Shown: piece by piece, positions 51,688 through 61,041 of the stretch
Layout of the letters: each line of letters starts with the position of its first letter
How positions within the stretch are numbered: the first letter of the stretch is position 1
NCBI GenBank assembly: GCA_021740915.1
Contig: JAIOYW010000014.1
Span: forward strand, 1 to 64,000
Reading direction: 5' to 3'
Source: Ignavibacteriales bacterium
GTDB taxonomy: Bacteria > Bacteroidota > Ignavibacteria > Ignavibacteriales > Melioribacteraceae
Length of the DNA: 64,000 nt
Program-made: the position numbers and the translations under genes
Notes under the pieces: model-generated
Database searches by the model: none
Seen by the model: the letters and a program-made list of their open reading frames with translations, nothing else
Told to the model about the DNA's origin: nothing

Positions 51688-53130
51688 CTATATTTTCAAT
51701 AATATTATCCAATTGATTATCAGTGATATCGCTTCTTCATTAAATGTTTCTTCAAGTCCGGCATATTCACTAATTGCACCAGTGTCTGATTTTTGGAACA
51801 GATGGTTTAGTCCATCCATTTTTAATGCCTTTGAGTTCTTAATGCCTGAGGTCTCAAGATATTTTTTCATAACTGAGATGTTTTGCTCGGCGCTTACCTG
51901 CAAATCGGTAGTGCCATACAAGGCAAGAGTTGGAATTTCAAGGGATTCGAGAGCCGGTCCCGGATCGTAAGAAATAAAAAACCTGAACCACGGGCTGAGC
52001 GCCTGATCAAGTGAAGATTGCAGCATCTGTTTTGAAAATACAGGTAGAGTATTTAACGGCTCCGGCAAATCGCTGAGATATTTAATGCCGCGCTCCATTA
52101 TTATTTCATGCATTTTCAGGGAGTCACTTTCCTGAGCTATTGTCTCATATATTATTTTATTTAGCCCGAGTACAGCTTCGATGAGTGGTTCTTCAGCGCC
52201 TTCTGCTCTGTAAACAAGTTCGGTCTGCTTAAGCAGAATATCTTTTCCTGAAGTTGCAGGACCTGCAAGCAGCACAAGAAAAGAGACTTTATCGCTTGAG
52301 TTCGCAACGAGGGGCAGGATTATTCCTCCTTCGCTTAATCCGAGCAGACCTATTCCACATCCATCCATTTTGGGGAGTGCCGCAAGAAATTCAACTGCAG
52401 ATAAAACATCAGTAGCGAATTCCGGAGTTGTTGTCCCTGCAAAGATCCCGGTTGATTTTCCCACACCGCGTTCATCAAACCTCAAAGTTGAAATCCCGGA
52501 TTTTGCAAACCTATCAGCCAAAACGAGGAAATTCTTATGCCCAAAAACGGCGCCGTCCCTATCCTGCGGCCCGCTTCCGGATACAAGGATAACAACCAGC
52601 TTTTTATCAACCTCCGGTGTTGGCGTTGTAAGTATTCCGGAAAATGAAATATTCTTTTCATAATGCCTGAAGGAAACTTCGTTAGTATCATAAGGGAATG
52701 GAGGAACCGGCTCCTGCGGACGTCGCGGTGTACTATAATCAGCATCAATGCCTAATGTCAAAGGGAAGCGCATTCCGCCCTGATTCCAGTAACCCGTTAA
52801 TGCTTTTGGATTTTGTATGAACATCCCGGAAAAAGATGCCGGAGGAGTCTTAAGCTGAAATTCTACCGAATCAGCAATAATAATAACAGTATCAAGTGCA
52901 AGTCCGAAAGCGCCCTGATCGGGGCTGTCCAGAAATCCTGAATAACCTCCATACGGGTTTTCAGTTATACGGAAAACAATTTTAAGCGAATTATTCCCAA
53001 CGGTAAGCGGACCCGACCATGTGCCGGAAAGGTCAATGGCTGGCTGTGCAATAATTGATGGCACTGTAATTATTGCGAGAATAATTATTAAAGTTACTTT
53101 TTTGAGTATGATCGAAATTCTCATCGCCAA
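51688..53130 (-). CDS. Exported alpha/beta hydrolase
   Basis: A 480-residue protein with signal peptide ILKKVTLIIILAIITVPSIIA (two starts possible, 53130 and 53124). Residues about 30-150 form an N-terminal beta domain (LSGTWSGPLTVGNNSLKIVF) common in this exported family. About 155-480 is an alpha/beta hydrolase with the oxyanion GSGPQDRDG, nucleophile elbow GLSEGG (Ser266), Asp in FLVLLAG-downstream YGTTDLQV and His in GLNHLFQ. Related to prolyl-oligopeptidase-like and dienelactone-hydrolase-like esterases. The substrate is unknown. Confidence 0.85.
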   Translation of the reverse strand: MAMRISIILKKVTLIIILAIITVPSIIAQPAIDLSGTWSGPLTVGNNSLKIVFRITENPYGGYSGFLDSPDQGAFGLALDTVIIIADSVEFQLKTPPASFSGMFIQNPKALTGYWNQGGMRFPLTLGIDADYSTPRRPQEPVPPFPYDTNEVSFRHYEKNISFSGILTTPTPEVDKKLVVILVSGSGPQDRDGAVFGHKNFLVLADRFAKSGISTLRFDERGVGKSTGIFAGTTTPEFATDVLSAVEFLAALPKMDGCGIGLLGLSEGGIILPLVANSSDKVSFLVLLAGPATSGKDILLKQTELVYRAEGAEEPLIEAVLGLNKIIYETIAQESDSLKMHEIIMERGIKYLSDLPEPLNTLPVFSKQMLQSSLDQALSPWFRFFISYDPGPALESLEIPTLALYGTTDLQVSAEQNISVMKKYLETSGIKNSKALKMDGLNHLFQKSDTGAISEYAGLEETFNEEAISLIINWIILLKI

Positions 53131-53494
53131 TTATCCCTATACAATGATAAACTATAATAGAATCAAATATGCTGAATATTCTACTGCCAATCAATTGGGA
53201 AATAAGTTGTTAAGCAGGATAAAATATCATTCTTATTCATTTATGCATCTGAGTAATATATGTGTTTGTAAAACAGTTCAATATATTGATAACAATCTAT
53301 CATTTATTGTGTTCATTGATTGAATAATGCGAATAAAAACGATGAAATACTTAAGCTTATTACTCTTCCTTCGAAAAATCCAGAGCTTATATTTGAATCG
53401 AATCAGTAAATTTGTAACTTTTCACTCAGTATTTGGCGAAGTATTTTTAAGTCTCAAATTTATTGTTCATCAGAGTTAACCAGGAGTTCGCAAA
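53131..53494. other. Intergenic gap upstream of two divergent genes
   Basis: A 364-bp AT-rich stretch between the minus-strand hydrolase and a small plus-strand gene. No further gene, repeat or strong hairpin is seen. It should contain both promoters. Confidence 0.4.
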
Positions 53495-53674
53495 ATGGGT
53501 GAAAAACCAGTTTTATTCACGGCAGGAAAAATCGCAGAGTCATTAAATGTTTCTGCGGGTCAGATCAAAAAAGCAATTGAGACTCTGAAAATAGAGCCGG
53601 ATTCAAAAAAAGGAGCTTGCAATTATTATGCAGCAGAGACAGTCGAAAAGATTAAAAAATCACTGGGAAAGTAA
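53495..53674 (+). CDS. Small helix-turn-helix protein, 59 residues
   Basis: An open frame of 59 residues with an AGGAG 8 bp upstream (53482-53486) of the ATG. The N-terminal half (FTAGKIAESLNVSAGQIKKA) has the MerR/excisionase-like helix-turn-helix pattern: a short alpha-helix, a turn at NVS, and a recognition helix. The next part (IETLKIEPDSKKGACNYYAA) could be the wing and dimer part. The protein is basic. A DNA-binding role is inferred; similar small proteins are transcription regulators or excisionases. No partner gene is adjacent. Confidence 0.65.
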   Translation: MGEKPVLFTAGKIAESLNVSAGQIKKAIETLKIEPDSKKGACNYYAAETVEKIKKSLGK

Positions 53675-53830
53675 AAATAACCGAGGCTGACACTGCTTCT
53701 AAATTCGATCTCTGCTAAAAAATCGCAGTTATTTAGTTCGGATTAACTTCAATTCCAGAGCCTGTCAAGAATTAATTATTAAAACAAAAGCCAGGATTCT
53801 CTCAACCAAGTTTTCTTAGAGGTCCCGCAA

Positions 53831-53900
53831 ACCCCGCAAGGCGGGGTAAACCGGGGGCAGTCCGCCGGGCGGATGAACCTAAAATTCGCCGCGGCGAATT
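53831..53900. repeat. Cluster of three GC-rich palindromes (REP-like)
   Basis: ACCCCGC/GCGGGGT (53831-53847, loop AAG), TCCGCCGGGCGGA (53861-53873) and the perfect 18-bp AATTCGCCGCGGCGAATT (53883-53900) follow each other in 70 bp. They stand out from the AT-rich surroundings and encode no protein. Similar REP or BIME-like clusters occur between genes in many bacteria; whether this type is repeated elsewhere in the genome cannot be seen here. Confidence 0.7.
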
Positions 53901-53984
53901 ATGAGCCCTACAACAATTTAGAGTCGGGAAATTCTCCACCACCACCCGTTTTTGAATAACATGTAAACAAGCAGCCTATTAAAA

Positions 53985-54018
53985 TAAAAAAGCCCGAAAA
54001 CAATTGTTTTCAGGCTTT
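53985..54018 (-). terminator. Terminator of the initiator tRNA
   Basis: On the minus strand AAGCCTGAAAACAATTG pairs with its inverted partner (one mismatch near the AGCCCG/CAGGCT region) and is followed by a run of T. It lies just after the tRNA 3' end and looks like a good intrinsic terminator. Confidence 0.75.
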
Positions 54019-54023
54019 CTTAG

Positions 54024-54096
<73 letters not shown>

Positions 54097-54227
54097 ATGT
54101 TATTTTCTATTTGGACTGTAAATATAGTCATCTTCCTGAATATTTGCAAAAACTTAGGTGAATAAATGGAATTTTTTTGTTTATTACAATTTAGTTATTA
54201 TACCAAAAGTCAAAACTTATTTAGTGC

Positions 54228-55022
54228 TTATTCGTTATGCGCAAGTAATATTTTTACCTGAAAGTCGATTTTTTCAAGATTCTGCAACCTCTCTCTGCCA
54301 ATATTGCCTCCTCCCGATTTTCCTTTACTACCTGATCCTCTTCCGCCTGCTCCACTAAATTCTGCTGATTTTTTCAAATGGCCGGAAAACTCTTTAAGAA
54401 ATTCGCCTGATTCAAATCCGAGTGTAATATTTTCTCCCGGCTGAAGACTTAAATTGTGATCGCTGAAAGGGGGTTTTGTCATCGGTACCTGCATTTCATA
54501 AATTACTTTCCCCATTTGAAACTCGGCAGCAACTTTTATTCCCGAATTATTATCGAGAGAGTGAACACTTAGTGGAATACTATTTTCATTTACCAGTCTT
54601 ATTTCATTCTGATTTCTTTTCAACTCAGTCACCCGGCTTTTTATGCCAGGATTTTCCCATTCCATAGATTGATTTTTCATCTGCACTATTCTTCCGGCTT
54701 CATCAGAATTGACAGGATATTGAATGCCCAGTTTTTCAGAAGTTTGTTCTGATTCAATCCACACAGTAAAACCAGTACCGAGTATTTGAGATATCTTTTT
54801 TGAGTCGTTGGTCACCAAACACAGACTGAGGAAATCTGAATTGTTTGCAATGCCTATCGCAGTTTGCTCATCAGCCAAATAGTAAAGTTTACCCTGCCAA
54901 TCTGTCTGATCACCATCAACAATGATCGAATTATTATCCCATTTGCTAAAAAGTTTTTCCTCACCACAACTGACTGTAAATATTGAGAGGATAATTGCTG
55001 CTGCAGCTAAATTTTTAATCAT
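54228..55022 (-). CDS. Lipoprotein with CBM9-like domain and Gly-rich tail
   Basis: A 264-residue lipoprotein (lipobox VSC, Cys19). Residues about 33-205 contain VDGDQTDWQGKLYYLADEQT and a beta-rich run (FTVWIESEQTS, KVIYEMQVPMTKPPF), resembling carbohydrate-binding family 9 (DOMON-like) domains. A Gly/Ser/Lys tail (SGAGGRGSGSKGKSGGGN, about 223-240) precedes a charged end. Third in a minus-strand run with a TonB receptor and a DUF4249 lipoprotein, 17 bp after the latter. It could help present substrate to that receptor; this is inference. Confidence 0.72.
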   Translation of the reverse strand: MIKNLAAAAIILSIFTVSCGEEKLFSKWDNNSIIVDGDQTDWQGKLYYLADEQTAIGIANNSDFLSLCLVTNDSKKISQILGTGFTVWIESEQTSEKLGIQYPVNSDEAGRIVQMKNQSMEWENPGIKSRVTELKRNQNEIRLVNENSIPLSVHSLDNNSGIKVAAEFQMGKVIYEMQVPMTKPPFSDHNLSLQPGENITLGFESGEFLKEFSGHLKKSAEFSGAGGRGSGSKGKSGGGNIGRERLQNLEKIDFQVKILLAHNE

Positions 55023-55039
55023 TTTTTTGAATTCTATTT

Positions 55040-55852
55040 TTATTCGGGAATTACACTAAAGTATAGAGTATCACTTGCAAAGGCGCTGAATACACCAAGT
55101 GCATTTACAATGTTTGTAAGCGGTTCCTGGAGATTGCGGGAATCCTGCTGTCTCGATTCATATAAATCGGCATACTCCTGATTGACTTTATATAATATAA
55201 CACGATGATTTCCGAAATAGGAAACACTCCTGGGGTTAATGCTGAACTCAGCCGTTTTTGATGGGGTTGAGATAAATTTTCTGGCAGGTCGGGATGGCAT
55301 ATCTTCAAAAATAAGTTCAGGGTTTAATTCAAGAGGTTCAGTCACAACATAGTAATAAGAAGCATCAGAATTATCCCAGTTGAGGAGTATGCTATTATCA
55401 TCTGAATTTGAGAATCCGCCCCCGAGTGTGAACTCAGGTATTCGAAGAGTATCAGCGGATAATGAGATATTTTCGGGTTTATCTGGTACAATAGTTTCCC
55501 CATACGCAATCACACCATCATAGGTAACTTCAATCCTTAACAGATCACCGGAATGAACAGTAAGAACACTACCCTCATAATGATAGTATCCAGGCTTATC
55601 GAAAGTTTGTGTGAGTAAAAACCTATTGCCTTCTTTAATTAATATAACGACTGCATCATTAATAGGAGGGGCTGTAGAATCTGCAGAGCCAAGGGGTAAA
55701 GTTGATGTGATTTGAACATTGTTAACTTGTTCACCCTGATATAAAAATGCACTTATGACAAAAATATTGGTATCGCTTTCTACTAAGGATTCTTCATTAC
55801 AGCCAATAATCATTGATAAGACAGCAGTAAAAATAAATATTTTCTTCATCAT
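55040..55852 (-). CDS. DUF4249 lipoprotein
   Basis: A 270-residue lipoprotein (IIGC, Cys18). It starts with VISAFLYQGEQVNNVQIT and has INDAVVILIKEGN, typical of the DUF4249 family, which is nearly always encoded beside a TonB-dependent receptor in Bacteroidota. The function of DUF4249 is not established. It is predicted to sit on the outer membrane. Lies 11 bp after the TonB receptor gene. Confidence 0.85.
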   Translation of the reverse strand: MMKKIFIFTAVLSMIIGCNEESLVESDTNIFVISAFLYQGEQVNNVQITSTLPLGSADSTAPPINDAVVILIKEGNRFLLTQTFDKPGYYHYEGSVLTVHSGDLLRIEVTYDGVIAYGETIVPDKPENISLSADTLRIPEFTLGGGFSNSDDNSILLNWDNSDASYYYVVTEPLELNPELIFEDMPSRPARKFISTPSKTAEFSINPRSVSYFGNHRVILYKVNQEYADLYESRQQDSRNLQEPLTNIVNALGVFSAFASDTLYFSVIPE

Positions 55853-55863
55853 GATATTCCCGA

Positions 55864-58284
55864 TTAAAAATTAAGTTTAATAAATACAGTCGGTGTAATC
55901 CCCAGCATAGCCACGTCGCTGATAACGATTGGATACACTTCTAAATCATATTTCCGATACCAAACATTTTTATGGTTATAAACATTAAAAACAGAGAGTC
56001 CCATTTCCCCATTAAAAGATTTATTCTCGAATCTATAAGCAGCGCTTAAATCCAGCCTTTGATAATCAGGCAGTCTGTTGGAATTTTTCTCACTGACATG
56101 AATGTAGCTCTCGGTATCTCCGTTCAATAATGTTATAAAGTACTGACTTTCGGGTGAAGTATAAGCTTGTCCTGTTGCAAAAATCCATGCACTGCTGAAT
56201 GCCCATTTACCGACTGTGTAAGTCCCGACAAGTTTTACTTCATGAAGTCTGTCCTGAGATGCTGGAAACGGGTCTCCATTATCAATTCCCGGGAAAGTAT
56301 TTTCAACATTTCCGAGAGTATAACCCAGCCATCCGTTGAATGAGCCGAATTTTTTCTGTGCAAGAAATTCTAAACCTTTCGCATAACCGGTACCCAGGAA
56401 AAAGTTAGCAAGGTAATTTCCCGGATCGTTTCCGAGTTCTCTGGGATTTCTTTGAATTCTCTGTGTGAACTCAAGCAGATTTTCGAAATTCTTATAGTAT
56501 CCTTCAACACTGAACAGGTAACCATTAGTCTCAAACTCTAATCCAAGTATGTAATGATCAGAAAATCCCGGGGGCATATCTTCATCAGCTAATACCCAAA
56601 AGTCTCTGTTGCCTTCAAGAACATCTTCATTCGTCACCTGGTTAATGAATTGATGCATATGTCCCCAGGCGCCTTTGATTCGAAAATTATTGAAAAAGTT
56701 ATAAGTAAATGACGCCCGTGGTTCGTGGTACAGGGAGTTTGTCTGATCGAAATAAACTTCCCTGAGACCTAAAGTGAAATCGAAATCTTCGGAAACTGAC
56801 CATTTGTCCTGCAAATAAAAAGAAGCCTGAATTGCATTATTATTAAAATCAAGAACTGTCAGCGAGTCATTTATTAAAAAATTATAATTTGTTTTTATTG
56901 AAGAGGCCCAAGCGCCAAAGCCAAGAGAATGTGATTGAAAAATTTTCCACTCATTATCCAGCCTGAGAGTAAAATCATAGATATCATTTCTTTGAATTGA
57001 ATTAAACGAGTTTGAAGAAAAACTGTTTGTATCATTTTCAACATTTAAATTAAAACTGCGTATAAGATCATTATCGCTGTAATAATTTGAATACGATGCA
57101 GTAAAATCAGAATAGAAACGGTCGCTCCAGCGTCTGCTCCATTTTAAGCTTGAACCAAGATTACCCCATTCAGTTAAATCAGTAACCTCCCTGCTTGCGC
57201 TTTGAGAACCTCCAAATAGATTTACGTCTTGCGGGTCTTCAGATTCGTCCAGATAATCCCCTCCGTTATAAAAACTAAGGGAAATAAAATCATCATCGCT
57301 CACATTGTAAGATACTTTTGCATTCAGATCATAAAAATAAAATGAGGGTAAGACGGTTTGCTGAGTCTGACCAAATCTCTGAGAGCCGGGATTGCTTTTT
57401 GTCTTCTCATCGCCACTTAGAAATGAATAGATAGAATTGTATGTCGGACTTTCGAAGAAGTCTGCAAAGGAGCGGCGTGCAGAGATCAGAATACTTCCTT
57501 TTTTGAACAGAGGAATCTCAGCCACACCGCTGAGATTAAGCAAATTGGCTCCAAGACTCAGTTTGAATTTATTGATATCGCCTGTTTTCCCTGTTAAATC
57601 AACAACACTCGATAATCTTCCGCCAAAGTTTGCCGGATAGCCGCCCTTATACACCTGCACGTCCTTGATTGCATCGGAATTAAAAGCGCTAAAAACTCCA
57701 AAGAAATGATCAACATGATAGATAGTCATGCCATCAAGCAAAACAAGATTCTGATCAGGGGTTCCGCCCCGTATATATAAACCTGAGGAACCATCACTTA
57801 TTCCACTTATGCCAGGCAGTAGCTGGAGTGATCGAAAGATATCTACTTCACCAAGCCGGGGGAGATATGCAATTTGTTTCGGTGAAACTTTTATCTGACT
57901 AACTTCCCTTGCATTTTTCCAGATTTTGTATTCATCAGCAACCACTAAAACTTCCTCAGAGATAATTGGACTCGGTGTAAGTTCAATCTGTAAAAGCCCG
58001 GTATTTCCCTTCGAATTATCAAACTTTAACTTTTCTGTAACATAACCAATGTAAGAAACAATTAATGTAACTGTATCCTTTGGCGCATCAACAATTATGA
58101 AATAACCTCTGTTATTCGTTGTTGTGCCGAATTTTGAATTTTCAATTATTATATTTGCCCAAACGAGTGTTTCCCCGCTTTTGCTGTCTATGATATAGCC
58201 CTTGATATCATGTGAAACCTGAGAAAATATATTTGTTGAAGTCAGAATAAGTGAAAGAATGATCAAATTAATTTTAGTCATCAT
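55864..58284 (-). CDS. TonB-dependent outer-membrane receptor with carboxypeptidase-D-like N-domain
   Basis: An 806-residue outer-membrane receptor. The signal peptide ends NIFSQ. Residues about 22-105 form a CarboxypepD_reg-like domain (IKGYIIDSKSGETLVWANII). A plug follows about 120-230 (GEVDIFRSLQLLPGISGIS, DGSSGLYIRGGTPDQNLVLL). The rest is a 22-strand barrel ending in a terminal Phe (KLNF). It should import a nutrient across the outer membrane with TonB energy. Head of a three-gene run with DUF4249 and a CBM9-like lipoprotein. The substrate is unknown; no SusD-like gene is adjacent. Confidence 0.9.
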   Translation of the reverse strand: MMTKINLIILSLILTSTNIFSQVSHDIKGYIIDSKSGETLVWANIIIENSKFGTTTNNRGYFIIVDAPKDTVTLIVSYIGYVTEKLKFDNSKGNTGLLQIELTPSPIISEEVLVVADEYKIWKNAREVSQIKVSPKQIAYLPRLGEVDIFRSLQLLPGISGISDGSSGLYIRGGTPDQNLVLLDGMTIYHVDHFFGVFSAFNSDAIKDVQVYKGGYPANFGGRLSSVVDLTGKTGDINKFKLSLGANLLNLSGVAEIPLFKKGSILISARRSFADFFESPTYNSIYSFLSGDEKTKSNPGSQRFGQTQQTVLPSFYFYDLNAKVSYNVSDDDFISLSFYNGGDYLDESEDPQDVNLFGGSQSASREVTDLTEWGNLGSSLKWSRRWSDRFYSDFTASYSNYYSDNDLIRSFNLNVENDTNSFSSNSFNSIQRNDIYDFTLRLDNEWKIFQSHSLGFGAWASSIKTNYNFLINDSLTVLDFNNNAIQASFYLQDKWSVSEDFDFTLGLREVYFDQTNSLYHEPRASFTYNFFNNFRIKGAWGHMHQFINQVTNEDVLEGNRDFWVLADEDMPPGFSDHYILGLEFETNGYLFSVEGYYKNFENLLEFTQRIQRNPRELGNDPGNYLANFFLGTGYAKGLEFLAQKKFGSFNGWLGYTLGNVENTFPGIDNGDPFPASQDRLHEVKLVGTYTVGKWAFSSAWIFATGQAYTSPESQYFITLLNGDTESYIHVSEKNSNRLPDYQRLDLSAAYRFENKSFNGEMGLSVFNVYNHKNVWYRKYDLEVYPIVISDVAMLGITPTVFIKLNF

Positions 58285-58684
58285 CCGGCAGTTCCAAAAA
58301 TTATGATAATTGTTGTTTGACAGTTTGTTATTGAAATGAGTTTAATTAACGTAAGGGTATTTTTTTCTGCTCTGTTTTATATTCAGGCAATCGGACAGTA
58401 TGGTCCGGCAGATTTTTGTTCACCAGGAGGAACAAGAATTATAAGATCTGATTTGGGAGTTTTGGTTTTCCGTAGCGCAATTCAATACAAGGTGACAACG
58501 GCATTTGAATTTTATTGATGCCTAAAAGTTCGCAATCCTCAGCACTATTAATAGACTACCTGACACGATTATTATTAATAAATACTTAAACACAACACAT
58601 ATGTTTTGAAATTTCTATTCGGACTCTAATTCAGGAATGTATTGAGGTTGTTTAAAACGTAACATATAAGCAATTGGAAATACC
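58285..58684. other. Intergenic gap between two minus-strand genes
   Basis: A 400-bp stretch upstream of the TonB receptor gene and downstream of the radical SAM gene. No gene or strong hairpin is seen; it should contain the promoter of the TonB run. Confidence 0.4.
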
Positions 58685-60043
58685 TTATAAATTACAGGCA
58701 TCTGCAGGGTGATTTTTTCTTAGCTTTTTATAGCAATAGAATGAATTCATGAAGAATGAGAGCAGAAAAGCTCCAGGTCGGAGAGTGATTGCTGATCGAA
58801 AAATCCTTTTGAAAGAATATTTGAACGAGAACGCCTTTTTCCAAAGCATTCTATGAGCCAGCAGCAGATCCTTTTCACTCAGTTTTGCCGGTTTGAACGC
58901 AACGTTATAACCATTGTAATAATTCCAGCCGCGATCACTGATAATTCTTCCCTCAGACGATAATTTGCTGTATATTGGTGTGCCATTGAATGGTGTCATA
59001 ATGCTGAGAAAAGGAACATCAACACCTATTTCCATCAATTTCTCTGCCATTGAAGAGATATCCTCATAACTGTCGTGATCAAATCCGGCTATAAATCCAG
59101 CCATAACTGCAATGCCCATTTTATGGATTTCGTTTATAGCATTCCTGTAATTCTCAGCTTTATTTTGACCTTTATGTGCATCCCGAAGGGATTCCTTACC
59201 GAATGACTCAATTCCCAGGAATACGCCAATGCATCCGGATTCTTTCATAAGTTCCAGCAGTTCCGGATCGTTGGCAATATCCATACTTGCCTGGGTCAGC
59301 CACCACTTTTTTAATGGGATCATCTTTTTAAGCAGAACTTTTATGTAAGGGCGGGAGATTGTTAGATTATCATCCCAGAACCAGACAACCTTTTTCTGCC
59401 ACCAGAACCTGAAATTGTCGTAAGATGCATCTCTGATTACATGTTCTAACGGTCTGAATCTAAATCCGGGATTCAGAGATGGCACAGTGCAAAATGAACA
59501 TAAAAACGGGCAGCCTCGCGTTGCCTGAATAACTTTTTTTATAAAAAATGCAGAAGGAAGAAGATCGTATCTTGGTGTCGGCAAGGACAGCATATCACAA
59601 GGAGTGCCATTGTAGATTCTCTCAGGTTTGCCGTCTATAACGTCATCAAGCAGCTGCGGCCAGACGTTTTCAGCCTCACCGGTTACTATTGAGTCGAAAT
59701 GGATCAGCGCTTCTTCCTGACAGAACGTAACATGTGGTCCACCGGCAACAACCATTTTCCCCTTAGCCCGGAAAATTCCAGCAAGCTTATACGCCATTTC
59801 GGCGAATCCGCTAAAAAATGAAATTGCAATAATATCAGCATTTGAATTAAAATCGAGAGATTCCAACTGCTGATGGAATACGCGTACTAGATGTTTTTTC
59901 GGAGTGATTGCGGCAAGATGAATACCCGTTATGGGCGGGACAAAATCGATCTCATGTCCGAATTTATATCGCTGCACATAGGCAATGATAATATCGATCT
60001 TTAGTCCGGACACGATTTTAACCTCATCCTCCACAGCAATCAA
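58685..60043 (-). CDS. B12-binding-type radical SAM protein
   Basis: A 452-residue protein. Residues about 15-140 form a Rossmann-like cobalamin-binding-type domain (KMVVAGGPHVTFCQEEAL, IVTGEAENVWPQLL) although the classical DxHxxG cobalamin loop is not evident. The radical SAM cluster motif is CPFLCSFC (Cys178, Cys182, Cys185) in ATRGCPFLCSFCTVPS, followed by the TIM barrel to about 390. The family (COG1032) includes methyltransferases and other radical enzymes. The reaction is unknown. Its start overlaps by 4 bp the stop of the 196-residue membrane protein gene upstream, so they form an operon. Confidence 0.85.
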   Translation of the reverse strand: MIAVEDEVKIVSGLKIDIIIAYVQRYKFGHEIDFVPPITGIHLAAITPKKHLVRVFHQQLESLDFNSNADIIAISFFSGFAEMAYKLAGIFRAKGKMVVAGGPHVTFCQEEALIHFDSIVTGEAENVWPQLLDDVIDGKPERIYNGTPCDMLSLPTPRYDLLPSAFFIKKVIQATRGCPFLCSFCTVPSLNPGFRFRPLEHVIRDASYDNFRFWWQKKVVWFWDDNLTISRPYIKVLLKKMIPLKKWWLTQASMDIANDPELLELMKESGCIGVFLGIESFGKESLRDAHKGQNKAENYRNAINEIHKMGIAVMAGFIAGFDHDSYEDISSMAEKLMEIGVDVPFLSIMTPFNGTPIYSKLSSEGRIISDRGWNYYNGYNVAFKPAKLSEKDLLLAHRMLWKKAFSFKYSFKRIFRSAITLRPGAFLLSFFMNSFYCYKKLRKNHPADACNL

Positions 60044-60630
60044 TTTTTATTTCCGATTTTTGCTGCCGACCGAAAAAACAGGGCGGATGGTATCCAGAAA
60101 ATCGCGAAAAAACAGTTTACCATTAGTATTTCACCAACAGAACTGACAGGAGAATTGTGTCTGCCGAGCAGGAAAGCAATTGCGATAACCAATATTAGTG
60201 ATACCGTCATAGCAGTCATAGTGAATGACATCCCACGGGGTTGGAAGCGATAGTATAAAGCGCTGGTGATCCCAATTAACTGAACACCGAAATACATCAG
60301 ATCGGCAGTATCTCCTTCAGCGCCGATAATTCCGACTGCCGGGATTGCCCAATTCATGATAAAAGCTCCTGCAAGAGCGAATCCAACACCCGCACGATAG
60401 TATTTATTGGACTTCCTTGTTGCAAGTAATGAAATAATTGTTCCAATGATTATTGAACTCAGCATCGATAGGGCAGCAATTGTTGAAATATCCTGAAGTT
60501 TGATCCCATCGCCGGTAGCAACTACAATCCAGGGCCAGATAAATGAAGCGCACAAAAAAAGTATAGATAAATTGCGCGAAATAGAATTAGGCCTTTCCTC
60601 AGAATCTCGAAAATTATTTTTTGAATTCAT
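60040..60630 (-). CDS. Multipass membrane protein of unknown function
   Basis: A 196-residue hydrophobic protein with about six membrane helices (near 20-38, 45-67, 78-99, 104-122, 132-154, 165-185). No motif is recognised. It overlaps the radical SAM gene by 4 bp, suggesting that it transports or anchors something in that reaction, but this is only context. No cysteine pairs or charged membrane residues stand out. Confidence 0.7.
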   Translation of the reverse strand: MNSKNNFRDSEERPNSISRNLSILFLCASFIWPWIVVATGDGIKLQDISTIAALSMLSSIIIGTIISLLATRKSNKYYRAGVGFALAGAFIMNWAIPAVGIIGAEGDTADLMYFGVQLIGITSALYYRFQPRGMSFTMTAMTVSLILVIAIAFLLGRHNSPVSSVGEILMVNCFFAIFWIPSALFFRSAAKIGNKN

Positions 60631-60741
60631 TATTGCTCCATCAATATATGTTTTATTAAAGTTTTGAACTGAAAATTATCGTATATATTACAAATTATGC
60701 CAAATGTACTTTGAATTACAAAGTATAAAGGCACAAATAAA

Positions 60742-61041
60742 TTATTTTTGCAAGCTTATCATTTCCTCCAGCGCTTTCAGATGATTTTCGAATGCCTTCC
60801 TGCCTTTAGCAGTCTGGAAATATTTTGTATTTGGCTTCTTACCAATAAATGATTTTTCTACACGAATAAAATCTTCTTTCTCCAGCGCCTTAATATGACT
60901 GGCAAGATTGCCATCGGTCACTTCCAAAAAATCTTTCAATGAATTGAAGTCAAGTTTATCATTGACGGCAAGAGCAGACATTATTCCAAGCCTTACGCGG
61001 CTCTCGAAAGATTTGTTCAGGTGCCCGATCAGCCCTTTCAT
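60742..61041 (-). CDS. Winged-helix transcriptional regulator
   Basis: A 99-residue protein made of one winged helix. FESRVRLGIMSALAVND, then LEVTDGNLASHIKALEKEDF (recognition helix), then the wing KSFIGKKPNTKYFQTAKGRKAF match the compact PadR/MarR-like (HTH_34) family. It overlaps the next gene upstream, a membrane protein, by 4 bp. In Bacteroidota such a regulator and membrane protein pair occurs often, so it may regulate this small operon or respond to the membrane protein. Confidence 0.85.
   Translation of the reverse strand: MKGLIGHLNKSFESRVRLGIMSALAVNDKLDFNSLKDFLEVTDGNLASHIKALEKEDFIRVEKSFIGKKPNTKYFQTAKGRKAFENHLKALEEMISLQK

Larger units (their letters stand above)
53675..54023. other. 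Intergenic gap with GC-rich palindromes and the tRNA terminator
   Basis: Between the small helix-turn-helix gene and the tRNA there is no other gene. Three GC-rich palindromes lie at 53831-53900 and an intrinsic terminator at 53985-54018, both described separately. Confidence 0.6.

Noticed and set aside
58336-58518. 60-codon plus-strand open frame in the gap before the TonB receptor
   Set aside because: No ribosome binding site, no domain, and it lies in the likely promoter region of the divergent run.
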